Positions 63,132-64,000 of a stretch of DNA of 64,000 bases are shown here, one piece after another. The position numbers and the translations under genes are program-made. The stretch comes from Artemisia argyi (lineage: Eukaryota; Streptophyta; Magnoliopsida; Asterales; Asteraceae). The notes below the pieces were generated by a model. It made no database searches, was not told where the DNA came from, and saw nothing but the letters and a program-made list of their open reading frames with translations. Each line of letters starts with the position of its first letter. Position 1 is the first letter of the stretch. The stretch is taken from positions 117,778,042-117,842,041 of the forward strand of contig CM060704.1 of assembly GCA_030686995.1 (NCBI GenBank), in the 5' to 3' direction.

Positions 63132-64000
63132 TTATTTAATGGAAATAGGGGAGGTTTTCCCTACACTTTGAATTAAGTGTGGGTGGAAGTAGCGATACAC
63201 ACCCTTAGGGTGGAAATATGCCACGTGAGGTGAAGGGGGTGAGTGAATGGCTTCCTTCATCCTAAAACTTCCCGGATAATATTGGTTGATGGGTGGGTCG
63301 GTTCCTCTTTTGTCTCCTAGAAATATATCTAAGGATGGAAATGTGTGTAAAGATTGAGGTTCCGGTTCATCAACACTAGGAAATTTCCTAGAACTAGGAG
63401 TAAGGTTATCACTACAAGTATTCAAACCTATATCCTCAAGTGGTGCCTGGTCCAAGGGTTCTACCTCCATTGGAATTCCTAAAGTTTCTTCTACTTCTTC
63501 CGGGTAAGTCACGGGCGGTGTGTGTGCCTCAAATGATGGTTGAGTATTTTGTGGGCTTATGTTATTTACCTCATCATTCCATGTGTCAAGATCACCTATA
63601 TCCTCATCATGTGTTTTATTATAATCTAGCCCTAACATTCTCCCAAGTATCTCACGTGCTTCTCTAGGCACCTCAACTTCTATGTCCGAATCATAAGGAT
63701 CATCCTCAATATTCTGACTGCTATATACAAATTGCCCAAGAGATTCATCATCTATTTCTTGAGATTCATCATCATCGATCATAAAACCTAGGTCTTTTTT
63801 ATCAATGTGATCATGCTCGGCTAAATCCTCCTCAATTGTTTTCTTAGGTAGTGATAATAGCAAACCTAGTGCTTCATCCAACTTATGATTTGTTGCAATG
63901 GCTCTCTCCATAATTCCTTGGCAAACTAGGTCGCATTTCCTATTGGCCTCACTAAAACTAGATCTTAAACATGGAGGTTGTTCATAAGAATCTATCCTAG
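63132..64000 (-). CDS. Acidic ORF at 3' side of element A (open at edge)
   Basis: An open minus-strand frame from the window edge to a stop at 63132 (at least 289 codons); the start lies beyond 64,000 or at the Met at 63911. It is rich in Asp and Glu (DDDESQEIDDESLG) with a Pro/Ser-rich middle. Its conserved-looking basic tail contains SPPSPHVAYFHPKGVYRYF. No catalytic motif is visible. Its place before the LTR and ahead of the AGCGCTTATTGGGAGGCAAC phrase suggests an element-encoded product, perhaps an extra ORF of an Athila/Tat element. I do not recognise a function. Confidence 0.6.
   Translation of the reverse strand, partial: RIDSYEQPPCLRSSFSEANRKCDLVCQGIMERAIATNHKLDEALGLLLSLPKKTIEEDLAEHDHIDKKDLGFMIDDDESQEIDDESLGQFVYSSQNIEDDPYDSDIEVEVPREAREILGRMLGLDYNKTHDEDIGDLDTWNDEVNNISPQNTQPSFEAHTPPVTYPEEVEETLGIPMEVEPLDQAPLEDIGLNTCSDNLTPSSRKFPSVDEPEPQSLHTFPSLDIFLGDKRGTDPPINQYYPGSFRMKEAIHSPPSPHVAYFHPKGVYRYFHPHLIQSVGKTSPISIK

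Larger units (their letters stand above)
36037..64000 (-). mobile_element. Athila/Tat-like Gypsy element A (partial, interrupted)
   Basis: The minus-strand LTR runs from TGATGAGGCTAAAA (60683) to CACGCATCA (36037) and is interrupted by element B at a GCCGT target site. To the right come a purine-rich AGTGTAAGGGTATA and an interior with one ORF up to the window edge. A typical Athila/Tat phrase, minus-strand AGCGCTTATTGGGAGGCAAC, lies near 63,075-63,100. Gag, RT and integrase would be beyond 64,000. Confidence 0.75.

Overview
This window is plant nuclear DNA from a eudicot. The evidence is an intron-rich GSK3/SHAGGY-like kinase gene plus dense nested retrotransposons of the plant-specific Sirevirus (Copia), Athila/Tat-like (Gypsy) and Tekay-like (Gypsy) types. 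The style of the repeats recalls Asteraceae genomes, but that family assignment is inference. No CRISPR array, tRNA, rRNA, bacterial operon or phage gene was seen.

Layout. (1) 1-5,020: the 5' two thirds of one host gene on the minus strand, a GSK3/SHAGGY-like kinase. It has seven complete coding exons, a 5' UTR with its own intron, and one GC-AG intron. The last exons lie beyond the left edge, and a LINE-like tail sits in the cut intron. (2) 5,020-10,379: AT-rich spacer holding two abutting Helitron-like elements. The better one (7,343-9,255) carries a decayed RWP-RK exon from a NIN-like transcription factor. Next to it is a broken RPA1-like (OB-fold) gene, cut by an LTR at 10,380. (3) 10,380-13,400: old LTR fragments of the two Athila/Tat families that recur on the right. 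(4) 13,400-36,036: a nest of Copia elements. A minus-strand Sirevirus-like element (Copia-3) appears split by Copia-1 (plus strand, 16,188-29,410). Copia-1 is broken by a non-autonomous Tekay-like element, LARD-1 (17,962-24,783, TSD ATGAT), and cut at its 3' end by Copia-2 (from 29,411), a deletion derivative that keeps gag and a scrap of RNase H. (5) 36,037-64,000: a minus-strand Athila/Tat element A. Its 3' LTR is split by Athila-like element B (37,161-60,241, TSD GCCGT). The 5' LTR of B is in turn split by a young non-autonomous element, LARD-2 (50,286-58,582, TSD CAGGT).

Only the kinase is a likely functional host gene. Element B carries a nearly complete gag-pol of 1,686 codons, broken by one short deletion in integrase; all other transposon genes carry stops, frameshifts or deletions. 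The two LARDs have no recognisable genes and would depend on proteins supplied in trans.

The most unusual signal is structural. Two Sirevirus-like LTRs carry a nested palindrome just upstream of the TATA box whose sequence words differ completely while the fold is kept. The non-coding parts assigned to Copia-3 also hold arrays of tandem hairpins. Other points of note are very unequal LTRs in LARD-1, a short word shared by the LTR and the coding spacers of Copia-1, and a prion-like Gag segment in element B.
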